This document shows positions 42,548 through 52,539 of a DNA stretch of 64,000 bases, piece after piece. Numbering within the stretch: position 1 is the stretch's first letter; each line of letters opens with the position of its first letter. A model generated the notes under the pieces. That model worked only from the letters and a program-made list of their open reading frames with translations. It did not search any database and was not told the DNA's origin. The translations under genes and the position numbers were made by a program. Origin of the DNA: Solenopsis invicta (taxonomy: Eukaryota > Arthropoda > Insecta > Hymenoptera > Formicidae); contig NC_052665.1 of the NCBI RefSeq assembly GCF_016802725.1, positions 24,873,501-24,937,500 of the forward strand, written 5' to 3'.

Positions 42548-43390
42548 GAAATCGTATCAAGGTATACGTTTGCGTGTTTGTTTGCATGGCTATCAAGGCA
42601 GTTCACTTAAAAGTACTCAGCGACCTGACTACAAAAGGATTTCTAGCCGCGTTGCAACAATTTATATCTAGGCAAAGTATTCCACACGTTTTTTCTGATA
42701 ATAGGACCAATTTCATCGGTGTGAACAATCATCTACGAGAGTTATACGTTCTTTTCAACTCTGACAAACATAAAGATCGGATCAATCAATTTTTAATCGA
42801 CCACCGAATTACGTGGTCAATTTTTTACCTCTCATCGCTCCACATTTGGATGGCCTGTGGGAGTCGACAGTAAAATTATTTAAACATCACTTCAAACGCG
42901 TTGTAGGCAATCTTTTATTTACGTTCAAAGAATTGAACACCTTTACAATAGAAATAGAAGAAATCTTAAATTCAAAACCTATCTTTTATCTAATCCAAAC
43001 AATCCTGTGATTCTATCACCCGCACATTGCATAAACGGTAAAACAATCATTAGCATGCCTGAACCGGATTATTCTTCTGTCCCAACCGCACGCTTGTCCA
43101 CCTGGCAACATCCATCAAAGATACGTCAGGACTTCTGGATCCTAAGATAGAGTCTAGAATATCTTAATGAGCTACAAGCACAACGTAAATGGACAAAGAT
43201 GAAATCAAAATCGACGTCGGGACAAACGTTCTTCTCAAGAAAAAAACTTGTCATGCACGCAATGGACCAGAGGCAGAATCATGGAAACACGTCCCGCCAA
43301 AGACAGAGTAATACGGACCGCCACCATTAAAACGAGCGCAGGAATTTTGAAGCGGACGACAAAATATTTGTGTCCGCTCCCCCTCAAACA
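41696..43390 (+). pseudogene. BEL/Pao RNase H end and integrase, decayed
   Basis: It starts with NSADALSRGQLPSIF and WFSGLSWLRENKNEWP, the BEL/Pao linker after RNase H. The integrase core follows with AVHLKVLSDLTTKGFLAALQ and HVFSDNRTNF (an active-site aspartate), and after a frame change FKRVVGNLLFTFKELNTFTI with EILNSKPI. The C-terminal region continues to about 43390 (LSTWQHPSKIRQDFW). A (GA)n tract at 42510-42543 has expanded inside the integrase and disrupts the frame. Confidence 0.8.
42510..42543 (+). repeat. GA microsatellite inside the BEL/Pao integrase
   Basis: About 17 AG units interrupt coding sequence between PFYI-like and KAVHLKV boxes, followed by a duplicated AATCG. It arose after the element lost function. 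Confidence 0.9.
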
Positions 43391-43470
43391 ATAATACTTA
43401 AATACTTGCGTAGTTAACCGAATTGTTAATATGAGATTGATTGATCGTTATACTCTCAATGGGGGGAATA

Positions 43471-43755
43471 TGTTTCGTCGAAATTAAAATCAGAATTCTC
43501 TCGCCGAGCAAGCGCGACAGATCAAGTCTTGACTAGCTGTCATCGGCCAATCAAGATACGACCCTCGAAAGGTTACGATTGGCCCACGCAAGGGTCACAT
43601 ATACATGTGATTATTAACAGTGATGATCCAAGATCATCACTGTTAATAATAATAAAAGCAGAGTCTTCATTTGTAATACGTTAGCATAAGGAGAGACCGA
43701 GTCTTCTCCGTGTCTGTACGAGCAAATCCTGTAAACAATAAATATTTACGAAACA
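43471..43755 (+). repeat. 3' LTR of the BEL/Pao element (285 bp)
   Basis: It begins TGTTTCGTCG directly after a G-rich polypurine tract and ends TTTACGAAACA, with inverted ends TGTTTCGT/ACGAAACA and TG...CA termini. Inside, a perfect 19-bp stem with a 3-base loop (43610-43650, ATTATTAACAGTGATGATC and its complement) is followed at once by AATAAA (43651-43656), the probable polyadenylation signal. Confidence 0.9.
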
Positions 43756-44174
43756 ATTTGCTCATCAATTTTGGATAAAAAAACTAACACTGTATTGATG
43801 CTTCAACCGGTATTTGTCGGACTTAGGTCAACTGCGATCGCTTTATGTTTTATTTTCTAAAACTGAAAAAAACCATAAAAGAACAATTTGCAATTATAAA
43901 GGAAAGAAAGACCGCATCGGTGAACGAGTAAAGGCCTTAGATAAAGCTATACCTTTGTAATCTAAGTGCAATCCAGAAGAGCTTGTAGAATTGGAAAAAC
44001 CACTGGCATAAGTGTATTATATTCGATGAGGATTATTTTGAAGACCATATTAATATTGATTAATAAATAAGGATTTTCTAAAATAAATAGAAATTTTAGG
44101 TAATTTTTTATCAAAACTCGTATTTTTCATTTTTTTCTGTTCTAATATAAAACAAAATATTTTATAAAATATTA
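43756..44174. other. Unassigned AT-rich spacer
   Basis: Between the BEL LTR and a mariner. A worn coding-like stretch around 43900-44060 was examined but not assigned. Confidence 0.4.
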
Positions 44175-45456
44175 AGAGTATAAATAAGTTTCCGCTGTTT
44201 TTTATCAAAAATTGGGCATTTATTGTGAAAGAACGATACCTAATGTTTTATTCGAAGTATTGTCCATCGCTAGCCACTACTTTTTCCCATCTTTCTGGCA
44301 GCATACGGATACCGCGTCGGAAGAATACTTCATCTTTTGAAGCTATCCACAAATCGACCCAATTTTTTGTATCTTCATATGATGTGAAGTGTTATTCAGA
44401 CAGGCGATGCGCCATCGATCGAAACAGGTAGTAATCAGAAGGAGCAATGTCTGGTGAATACGGCGGGTGGGGTAAAACTTCCCAATTGAGTGTTTCCAGG
44501 TAGGTTTTGACCGGCGCCGCAACATGTGGACGAGCATTATCATGCAGAAGAATAACTTTGTCGTGTCTGGAGTAGTAGTGGGCACGTTTTTCCTTGAGTA
44601 TTCGGCTCAATCTCATCAATTGTATTCAGTAGAGAGCCCCAGTAATGGTTTCATTCGGTTTGAGCAATTCATAATACACGACACCAAGCTGATCCCACCA
44701 AATACACAACATGAGCTTTTTTCCATAAATGTTCGGCTTGGCTGTCGATGTTGAAGCATGGCCAAGTGGTCCCCATGATTTCTTCTTCTTTGGGTTATCG
44801 TAGTGGATCCATTTTTCATCACCAGTGACTATACGATGCAAAAAACCCTTTCGTTTATGCCTGGCAAACAGCATTTCACATGTGAAAAATCGGCGTTCAA
44901 CGTTTCTCGGCTTCAGTTCATATGGAATCCAGTTTCCTTGTTTTTGAATCATTCCAAATGATTTTAAGCGATGTGAAATTGCTGGTTGAGTCACTCCTAA
45001 TGTAAGTGCAAGTGCTTCTTGCGTTTGGCACGAATCTTCATCTAATAATGTTTCCGATTCCGCGTCTTCGTACACTTTCGGCCTTCCGCTACGTTCTTTG
45101 TCTTCGACGTCAAATTCACCGTTCTTAAACTTGTAAAACCACTCACGGCAACTTCTCTCACTTAAGGCAGCCTCACCATATGCTTCTACAAGCAATCGAT
45201 GTGCCACGGCTGCAGATTTCTCCAAATTAAAGAAGTAAATCAAAAGCTCCCGCAAATGACACTTATTCGGCTCAAAACTCGACATTTTCGCACAAAAAAA
45301 AGATATATGATGCTGATACAAAATCGCTAATATTTTAAGGTTATGTTGTTGCCAGATGTCCAATCTTACGATACAACGTTTTACAACAGACAATTTCAAC
45401 CATAACATACTAGTGGCGCCATTTTTTGTAAAACGGCGGAAACTTATTTATACTCC
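44175..45456 (-). mobile_element. Mariner element (mellifera-like), full length, two nonsense mutations
   Basis: Exactly 1,282 bp between TA dinucleotides. Left end AGAGTATAAATAAGTTTCCG, right end (inverted) GGAGTATAAATAAGTTTCCG, a terminal inverted repeat of at least 25 bp with very few mismatches. The transposase frame is continuous over its full 345 codons apart from two stops, so this is the youngest mariner in the window. It lies in the golgin-97 intron, in the same orientation as the gene. Confidence 0.95.
44248..45285 (-). pseudogene. Mariner transposase, 345 codons with two premature stops
   Basis: It starts MSSFEPNKCHLRELLIYFFN at 45285 and ends SDGQYFE before TAA (44248). Two helix-turn-helix domains come first (about residues 5-110, with SCREWFYKFKNGEFDVED and LGVTQPAISHRLKSFGM), then the WIPYEL box and the DD34D catalytic domain. 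All three aspartates are kept: GDEKWIHYD, HDNARPH and APSDYYLF. There is no frameshift. Codon 220 is TGA where CGA is expected and codon 298 is TAA where CAA/CAG is expected. Both fit C-to-T changes. The transposase cuts and pastes the element at TA sites. This copy cannot make a full protein. Confidence 0.95.
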
Positions 45457-46271
45457 TAATATTTTTTAATCTTTAATGTGCGGCATGATAAAATAAATTA
45501 ATGTAAAAGAAATACAAATACATTTAAAGAAAAAAAATACAATTATACATCACGCTTCCCTATAAGATGTAAAAAAAATATTGGATTTAATTTAGTTTCA
45601 AATAATTTCTAGACTTGAAACACGACTTCAAGCGTATTATTTAAATATAACACTTTTAAAAAAATTAAAAACAAATACAATTTCAAGGCTTTTATGAATA
45701 ATATTTCAAATAAAACAAGCTAAGGAGCCGTGCTAGATGTTGTTGCGCCAAAAATAAACAAATGCCAAATAAATGTAAACATTTCGACCTTTAATCATCG
45801 GTCTTTTTCAGTACAAGAACTTAGATTCTATAACAAGCATTTTAAATTACATTAAGATTACAAATCTCATCACAAATTAATTAGATTTAATTAACAACGC
45901 ATTAAATTAGATGACAAATAAAAATCTCTTACCGAATATGAAAATGTGACATCCATAACACTTTTTATTAATACTATGTATACCAAATATTTGACATTAT
46001 TTATTTTTGAATATAAAAAGTTTCAAAAATTAAACAAAATTGTTTTATTCTGATATATTTTTGTCTACTCTAATACTATATATTTAATATAAAGCAAAAT
46101 TTTAGAAATTATTTATTTTTTAAATTCTCTAACATTATTTCATGGATAGCATAATAAAAGAAACTAATATAAGAGATATAAATTCTGCACCTTTACGTAT
46201 GATGTGTAAACAATAAACAAAAACAATGAAAGCTAAACAAATGTTTTACAATTTAAGTTATCTGAAGGTAC
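45457..46271. other. AT-rich intron, nothing recognised
   Basis: Sequence between the mariner and the donor of the golgin-97 exon. No gene or paired repeat seen. Confidence 0.5.
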
Positions 46272-46665
46272 CTTCTGCATTTTTGAGTGCGTGTTCTAAC
46301 GACTGTTTTGCCACTTCTATTTTTTTAATCTCTTCCTCTAACCTTTGTTTTTCCTTCTCTTGTTTTTCCACAACTTTTTTCCACTCTTTCTCTTTTTCAA
46401 AGAGTCTGACCTTCCATTCTTCCTCCCTTTTCTCCATCCTCTTCAATACCTCCGCCTCCTTCTTTGCTAAACGTTTTCTCCATTCATCTTCTCTATTTTC
46501 GAATTTTTTAATATCTTTTACAGTTAATTGCATTCCATCGTTGAGTTTGAGTTCAAAACTGTTTTCTCTCTTCGGTGAAACAGATGGTACAGGTAAGGTT
46601 ATATTTTCTTCTTTCGATGCATCTAACGATACTTGTGAACCACTGATACTATTTATAGAGTCTGC
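46272..46665 (-). CDS. Golgin97: Golgin-97 (GOLGA1-like) exon, N-terminal half of coiled coil
   Basis: The exon follows an acceptor TTTTTATTGCAG (AG at 46667-46666) and ends in phase 1 at GTACCT (46271-46266). It has 131 codons plus one base. It opens ADSINSISGSQVSLDASKEE, a serine-rich head, then PSVSPKRENSFELKLNDG, and from about residue 45 becomes a highly charged coiled coil (RKRLAKKEAEVLKRMEKREE, EWKKVVEKQEKEKQRLEEEI). The 3' end LEHALKNAE joins exon 5940-6028 to give NAE-E-YKKKLYSFQ. Golgin-97 has this layout: short serine-rich N-terminus, long coiled coil, C-terminal GRIP. The reading frame also runs into the intron upstream, where an ATG exists, but the acceptor and family alignment argue for splicing. 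Confidence 0.8.
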
Positions 46666-47209
46666 CTGCAATAAAAACATATATAATGTTAATATAATAA
46701 AATAAAGAAAATAAATAATAAAAAATGTACGTTTAAATACATTATAATAAAAATATAAATGTTGTTTCAAAATTCCAGTATGCGGAATAAAAGGTGTGAC
46801 ATTTTATGCTAACAGAAATGTTTTTCTTTAACAAAATTGCGTCAGTATGAATGCATTTCAATATCCCATTTGTCTTTAAATGAGATATCTCCCGCATTTT
46901 TATTTGCGATGACGTATGGTGCTGGCCGCGTACGTAGCGCCCCCGTTCATTTCGATTTGTCGTCGCCCCTCCCATAGGAGACCCTATTAGCCAATTGCCA
47001 AGCCGTTTCGGTGATTAGCTTCTTGACTTATTAACGAGAGAAAAACCATGTACACGAGTCCAGGGTTGCCAGATGTGGCCAAATTGGCAATTTTCGACTT
47101 GGTAAAACTATTTTTATTTATATTTGGCAACTGGCTATTTTTTGGAGACAATCTTCTTTATTTTAGCGATTGTTTGGCTATTTATATAAAAATATATATT
47201 TTATAAGTA
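46666..47209. other. Sequence upstream of the golgin exon, with a CpG-rich patch
   Basis: The patch 46910-46990 is CpG-rich, with GCCGCGTACGTAGCGCCCCC, and could be a promoter for either strand, but no first exon of golgin-97 (expected to begin MF-x-LK) could be found here. The remainder is AT-rich. Confidence 0.35.
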
Positions 47210-47359
47210 CCAGTCTACAATAGGCCTCTGTTATAAACCTTTAGTATTAAACCTGGTCATAAGAAATTGACCAATCACAATCGATTATTCTTTTTATATT
47301 CATTTTTGATTGGTCAATTTCTTACAGCTTAAGGCTTACTACACTTATTGTAGACCCGG
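47210..47359. mobile_element. 150-bp hairpin MITE
   Basis: The ends CCAGTCTACAATAGG and (inverted) CCGGGTCTACAATAAG pair, and deeper in AAGAAATTGACCAATCA is matched by its inverted copy TGATTGGTCAATTTCTT. The outer arms are more diverged than the inner ones. Confidence 0.65.
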
Positions 47360-47517
47360 ACTAAAAATTTGCCAATATTTGAACGTGATTGGTCCTGATT
47401 GGTTCCCGACGTCAAGCAAGCGGGCCAATCAAGATTTGTCAAAATCCTTCCATCTGAGATCCGATTTTTTAAGTGCGAATCTTTTCTTTAGTTAATGTAG
47501 TTTACGACCTGCATTTG

Positions 47518-47757
47518 TAAATGAAGAATCTGTTTAAAACTGTGCACATGTTTGGACGTGTTCGTCCGTTACAAAATTTTTATACGATTGTTGATACAAT
47601 CATTAAATTTTGTGTTTTATATTTCGATATTATTTTTATTCTTCAAAATATGAAACAAAGTTTAATGATTGCATCAGCAATCGTATAAGAATTTTGTAAC
47701 GGACAAACACGATCATACACGTGCACAGTCTTAAACGGATTCTATCGTCACTCATTT
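47518..47757. mobile_element. Foldback repeat with about 110-bp arms
   Basis: The left arm contains GTTCGTCCGTTACAAAATTT and CGATTGTTGATACAATCATT. The right arm has the inverted equivalents over about 110 bp, with about 10% differences. A single diverged arm of the same family is at 55905-55975, so this is a dispersed repeat. Confidence 0.8.
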
Positions 47758-47872
47758 CTCTAACAGCCGTTGTGAAAGATTTGATGGTCATCGAATTCGT
47801 TTCCTGGTGAATAAAAAAAAAGAACGATCATATTAAAATTTAAAACTTAAAAACGAGTGACGTTATAGTGAT

Positions 47873-47902
47873 ATGTTTGCAAACATTTCAACATTAAATC
47901 AG
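47873..47902 (+). CDS. Candidate short first exon, unidentified
   Basis: ATG TTT GCA AAC ATT TCA and four more codons (MFANISTLNQ) are followed directly by GTAATT. It follows AACGAGTGACGTTATAGTG, a possible 5' UTR. A ten-codon match to a start plus donor can arise by chance. Included only because a candidate last exon on the same strand exists at 54050. Confidence 0.15.
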
Positions 47903-48104
47903 GTAATTAAGTTCAATATAATATATATACTAAAGTTACATTCTAAATCCTCTCCGAGGAAAATTTTATTTGATATGATATAGTGTATGTTACGTATACT
48001 AAATGTTTCAAATAAAATTTTACTCAGAAAGAATGTTTTGAAATCTAATCTAAGTCTATACACATGCATATGTTCATTAATTAATATTCTGTCGATTTAC
48101 AAAT

Positions 48105-48970
48105 TATATTTTTCTTCAGCTTCTGATGTTTTCCAACTTGCGTAGTATACTGGATGCCATTAATTATCTTCACCGTCCTTCTGCAGCATCATGGCACCTA
48201 GACCATACTTGGATGCATCCGTGTGTAGTTCCGTCTCCGCATTTGCTCTATACAATTTCAATATAGGGTTTCTCGTTAGAGCAGCCTTTAATTGATCAAA
48301 CGCCTGTTCCTGCTCTTCTCTAAAAATGAATCAAATTCCATCTTTCAAAAGCTATGATAATGGTCTAGCAATCATAGCGTATGAAAATTGCGGTATGAAA
48401 ATAACCCGTTAGACTCAAAAAGCTCTGCACCATTTTCGTTGACGTGGGCTTCGAAAATCTCGTTATTGCCATTATCTTCTGTTCAAAAGGTTTGATTGTT
48501 TCTGCTTCCACAATGTGGCCTAAATACTCCATACGACGTACCAACAGGTTGCATTTTTTCCAATTAATTCTTAGACCAAACTCACTAGCAGTCTTCAGAA
48601 CCTGCTTTAATTTATGAAGACATTCACCTTCCTCTTTGGCTTGGACAATAAGATCATCAAAATAAATTAGTACAACATCTTGTATAGTTAACTCTCGGAA
48701 TACTGCCCTTATGTGTCACTGGAAAATCGCCGGAACACAGCCCGAATGGCACCATCAAAAATTCGTACTGTCCGTCCGGCGTCACGAAAGAAGTGTACCG
48801 AATGCTATTTTTGTTTAGCGGTAGATGGCAAAATCCATCTTCAAGTAGATCCAATGTACAATAGAATATTGCCTAAAATAATTTATCTATTTGGTCCTCT
48901 ATTAAGGGAAGCGGATATCGGTCTCTGACAATCTTTCGATTTAGCTGACGCTAATCGACGCAAAGTCTCG
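48105..48970 (-). pseudogene. Gypsy reverse transcriptase and start of RNase H
   Basis: DLLEDGFCHLPLNKNSIRYT and FVTPDGQYEFLMVPFGLCSG (RT motifs A to B) lie at 48657-48854. LIYFDDLIVQ, the catalytic YFDD, lies at about 48640-48670, and TDASKYGLGAMMLQKDGED, the RNase H start, at about 48160-48210. Frames change more than once. RT copies the element RNA in the particle. Confidence 0.85.
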
Positions 48971-49301
48971 ACTCTCCATTTTTCTTTTTCATCATTGATC
49001 AATTAGTTTGCGCACCGTATTTCGTTGTTCTGCTGACAACCTCCGTGGATTTTGATGTACGGGTATGTTGTTCTTTAGCACTAACCGCATCTTCACACCG
49101 GTATCCTTCGTCTTCTTAGATAAATAATCTCTTACCACACACTCTGCCTGATGTTTTATATCTAAATCTAAACATGTTCTAGAGATACTTCCTTCTTCAT
49201 CTTCTCATTTTCATTGTTATCGACATCAATATATAAAACTTGAGCCCAATTGTCGTCTTCACTTTTTTTATCAGTTTTAATTTCAATTTCTTCTAATTTG
49301 C

Positions 49302-49620
49302 TCAATTTTGCCTGACGTTTTTGGATACGAATTTCAGCAAATCTGACAGTTCACCTCCTAAAATGAGATCATGACCCGTGAAATAATCAGGAACTATATC
49401 AATGTTCAGTGTAAATGTTAAACCGTCAATTTCTACATTTGTTGTGAATTGTCCCAGCGTGGAACGATTTGTTACTCCAACATCATTAAACTTCGTTGTT
49501 TCTGGTCGCACCGGAGGTGCACCAAGACGTACAAAACAGCTAGAACGTACTAAAATGTAGATCACTGCCTGGATCTATAATCGCTGCAATGTCTTTCCCT
49601 AAAATCAGTACTTCCTTATG
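49302..49620 (-). pseudogene. Gypsy protease
   Basis: The active-site strand reads AAIIDPGSDLHFST (about 49550-49590). The family has DTGS or DSGS, so the residue after the catalytic aspartate is changed. The flap and second half (VEIDGLTFTLNIDIVPDYFT, GHDLILGGELSD) are intact at 49302-49565. A frameshift separates the two parts. Confidence 0.75.
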
Positions 49621-49623
49621 TCT

Positions 49624-50654
49624 TCATGTCGCTGCTAGATTCGATAGCATCGACTCTCGCTGGAGTTTTTCCTTTGTTGAATCAAATCCTTTTGGGCACT
49701 TCGCTGCAATGTGTCCAAATTCATTGCAAGAATAACATTTCGCCCCTTTAACTTTATTCGGACAATCCTTCCCTAGGTGCTTCGTATCTCCGCAGTTAAA
49801 ACATCTCTTAGTGATAATGGTAACTGCCGTTGACATCTGGTTTATGCCCATCATCTTCTTTTTTCCATTGTTAAGTATTACTTGCTGCTTTGCCTTCGCT
49901 CGGTTTGTACGTTGTACTTCGTACTGAACAAATCGTCTTAACTTTTTAATGGTTGTAGCGTTATATAAAATGGCCTTATTTACTTCTTCGTCCTTTACAC
50001 CGTCAATGATATATTGTAATTTGGCCTCCGTTTCAATTTCTGCGTGACTCACAAGTTCAAGTACACGATAAATATATTCCTGGTAAGTTTTTTCCGTCTT
50101 TTTCGTTACTTTGCTCAACTCTATATGTATCTGACAAGTATTAGTGTTGTGCTAAACTTGTCTCTGAGCACTCTTTTAAACGAGCTATATGACCATGCGT
50201 GACATTCTAAATTTGCAAAAATCTTAGCCAATCCACGCAGTAATCTCTTCCCGTAGATAACTTTTTGTACGTCCGTCCATCCACATAAATTAGCTGTTTC
50301 TTCAAAAAATTCGAACCAGGTACTTAAATTTTGAGTGCCGTCACCACTAAAAGTCGTAAGAACGTCTTCTACATCTTTGTATGTTAATACTACTTGTCTC
50401 CTCCTTCGTTCGTCAAGTATCTCATAGTTTACATTACGAGAAATTGTTACGCGAGCGCCTCGGTTACGCTCATCCGTTTTGCCATCGTCTTCATCACTTT
50501 TGTCTCCATTTTCATTGCTTGAATCCTTTTGTAACGCCGCTCGTAATCTTTCGCGAAGGACCGCCTTTAAACCCGACACCGGCAAATTTAACTCTCGTAA
50601 CTTCTGTTTCAATTGTTCCTTTGATAACGACTCTAACCTGATATTATCTTCCAT
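49624..50654 (-). pseudogene. Gypsy gag with SAP-like motif and two zinc knuckles
   Basis: It starts MEDNIRLESLSKEQLKQKLR at 50654. Residues 8-45 (LSKEQLKQKLRELNLPVSGL, then KAVLRERLRAAL) fit a SAP motif, a helix pair that in other proteins binds AT-rich DNA. A gag core follows (FSGDGTQNLSTWFEFFEETA). After a frameshift near 50150 the second part (49624-50118) carries CFNCGDTKHLGKDC and CYSCNEFGHIAAKC, two CCHC knuckles that bind the element RNA. Confidence 0.85.
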
Positions 50655-50680
50655 GTTGCTTATTGCTCACCTGCCTTCAT

Positions 50681-50850
50681 CTTCTCCATCTCGGTCATCC
50701 GTTATCTGTGAAGATTCTCTTTTTATGGCCTTCCGCAATCTTTCACGAAGTACAGCTCTGAAACCCGTCGTATGTAACCTAAGCTGTTCGAGCCTCTTTG
50801 TTAGCTCATTCAATGATAAATTATCTAGATCGCCCGGCACAATTAACGTA
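50681..50850 (-). pseudogene. Second, upstream SAP-like motif
   Basis: The translated trace LSLNELTKRLEQLRLHTTGF and RAVLRERLRKAIKRESSQ closely parallels the SAP motif at the start of gag, including the shared RAVLRERLR block. A stop and a short spacer separate it from the gag ATG. It looks like a tandem duplication of the gag N-terminus, or the original start before a nonsense change. Confidence 0.7.
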
Positions 50851-51004
50851 ATTTTTTTTTTACTTCGTCTTTACGTGACACTTTACTTCGTACGTTGTTC
50901 ACGTCTTTGCCGCCTTGTTTTGTCGTCCGCACCTTTTAGCGTCTTTTCCGCGATACGTCGAGTACACGCTTAACGTCGTCCGATCTAAATGCCGAAATAC
51001 GTTC

Positions 51005-51120
51005 GATCGCTGCGTTCTCGCCGTCGCTCACGTCTAGAATACGTCCTCGTCGCTGCGTCTTCGCCTTCTCACCGTCGCTCACGTCTAGAATACGTTCTCG
51101 TCGCTGCGTCCTCGCCGTTC
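51005..51120. repeat. GC-rich tandem repeat, about 2.3 units of 48-51 bp
   Basis: Each unit contains CGTCGCTCACGTCTAGAATA followed by CGTCCTCGTCGCTGCGTC or a near match. The minus-strand peptide repeats RRERILDVSDGE. It lies in the leader upstream of the gypsy gag. Confidence 0.85.
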
Positions 51121-51300
51121 CGCTTCGTCGCGGCGTCGTTCTGCTTTTCATGTCTCGTATATGCTGGACCGCCTTGTCTCGCACAAACGTAGCCTTCGCC
51201 GAAACGTTATCTCCGTCACCGTATCTCGCCTTGTCGCCGTTCCGTTTACGCGCCTTTTCCAACGACCGTCTTCTGATTGATGTCTTTACTCGCTATCCCG

Positions 51301-52095
51301 GCTGAACCCTCAAATGTAGGATTAAATAGAGTTTAATATTCGAACATGGCATACGGACTGTCCGTCAACGTTACTTCTTTTTTCGAAAACTAAATTAAAT
51401 TTATGTTGCCATGACCACAGTTACGTGAAATTCTTCAGATTTTCTAACACTTTCTTAAATCTTTTTCCAACAAAAAATGAAAAATACCACAACTTCTCAG
51501 AACAACTCTATAATTATGAGAATTTTTCATATTTTTCCCGAAAATATCTCTGATAAAAGTTTTTTTCATAATCTTTATACAAATTGAAACATTTTTTGGA
51601 AATAATTAAAATTATTTAAAAAATGTACATTTTCTCTTTGAACTTTTCATACGTGTGAATTCTGAAATGTTCTGAGATTTCTCATCCTACAATTTTTATA
51701 AAATACTTTTAACTATTTTACATTTTATAACATTTTATCTGAAATTATAGAACAAAAAGTAATAGAAATCTTAGGATACTTCATACTTAAAGCATTTAAA
51801 AATTTTGAGAAAAAATGTAGACATTTAAAGTATTGATGAAAATTAAGTAACTCAATGCTCATAAAAAAATCTAAAAAAACTATAAAATTATACAAATATT
51901 CTAAAAAATTTATATAAAAGTAATCTTAGAAAAATTTTTCAGCAAGGGTCTATACGTATCACTTGGCACTGCTCGGGCCGCGCGCACGCATGCCGGCCAA
52001 AGCAGCTGTCATCTAACGAGCGCTTAGTATATTACAAGTTCTGTCGATATAAATGCTCTACATAAAACGCTATAACAGTCATTAATAATCAACTT
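51301..52095. other. AT-rich sequence with a short GC-rich patch, no gene seen
   Basis: No LTR ends could be fixed here, although a gypsy 5' LTR is expected near 51300. The patch 51960-52020 (CGGGCCGCGCGCACGCATGC) is CpG-rich. Confidence 0.4.
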
Positions 52096-52147
52096 GTATA
52101 CACGCACGCACGCACGCACACACGCACGCACGCACGCACGCACGCAC
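52096..52147 (+). repeat. (CACG)n microsatellite
   Basis: About a dozen CACG/CGCA units with two interruptions by CACA. Confidence 0.9.
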
Positions 52148-52269
52148 AACAGCGGTGTAAATCCGACCGTGCAACCTCCACGTGGTACACCTGAGTAATG
52201 CTAATGCCGGCGGTACCGTAACTTTCAACCCTCATAACTCGAAAAATACTGATTTAAAAAACGTTTTAT

Positions 52270-52332
52270 TGTAGCTTACCTCGAGAACTTCCAAAATATA
52301 TTATATTTTGGAAGCTCTCGAGGTAAGCTACA
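52270..52332. repeat. Near-perfect hairpin, 31-bp arms without spacer
   Basis: TGTAGCTTACCTCGAGAACT through CCAAAATATA is followed at once by its inverted copy ending GAGGTAAGCTACA, with one or two mismatches. The TTGTAGCTTA...AAGCTACAAG ends also occur in the palindromes at 63588-64000, so all belong to one family. Confidence 0.85.
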
Positions 52333-52539
52333 AGAATATGTATTGAAAAATGGGGGTTTCCATTTAAGAAATTAAAGGTGACCTTCACGTGATCTTCAAA
52401 CGACTATCCAAGGTCAAACCAATGACACCATCTTATATCCCCCTCGAAGTCACAAAACTTTTGTCTGAAACATTTTTTTTTTTTAATGTCGCGTTTACGA
52501 AAAAATCGGGTGAGACGGGTGATCTGGGACACCCTGTAT

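Larger units (their letters stand above)
40839..43755 (+). mobile_element. BEL/Pao LTR retrotransposon remnant (5'-truncated, RT deleted)
   Basis: Plus-strand remnant with gag-protease junction, protease, end of RNase H region, integrase, polypurine tract (AATGGGGGGAA, 43459-43469) and a complete 3' LTR. The 5' LTR and most of gag are missing. The reverse transcriptase is also absent: protease sequence ends near 41638 and RNase H/integrase-linker sequence starts by 41696. Frameshifts and stops are frequent. It has the opposite orientation to the LINE array and to golgin-97. Confidence 0.85.
6029..46271 (-). other. Golgin97: Golgin-97 intron of about 40.2 kb, packed with mobile elements
   Basis: The intron runs from the donor at 46271 (AAG before GTACCT) to the acceptor at 6029-6030. 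The phases agree: the upstream exon ends with one base of a codon and the downstream exon supplies the other two. It contains at least four LINEs, one BEL/Pao element, two mariners and more than ten MITE or foldback units. No other host exon was recognised inside. The long LINE array has the same orientation as the gene. Confidence 0.75.
48105..51300 (-). mobile_element. Gypsy (Ty3-type) LTR retrotransposon fragment
   Basis: Minus-strand order: gag with SAP-like motifs and zinc knuckles, protease, reverse transcriptase, start of RNase H. It breaks off near 48105 in RNase H (TDASKYGLGAMMLQ then YYASWKTSEAEEKY), so integrase and 3' LTR are missing. No clear 5' LTR was found above 51300. Frameshifts separate gag, PR and RT. 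Confidence 0.85.

Noticed and set aside
43850..44065. A possible C-terminal piece of another transposase (WKNHWHKC-like end)
   Set aside because: The resemblance to a mariner-type C-terminus holds only in one frame for about 15 residues and the rest does not match.
50936..51262. A 108-codon minus-strand frame with an internal repeat as a separate gene
   Set aside because: It coincides with the GC-rich tandem repeat in the gypsy leader. The peptide repeat mirrors the DNA repeat and has no known domain.
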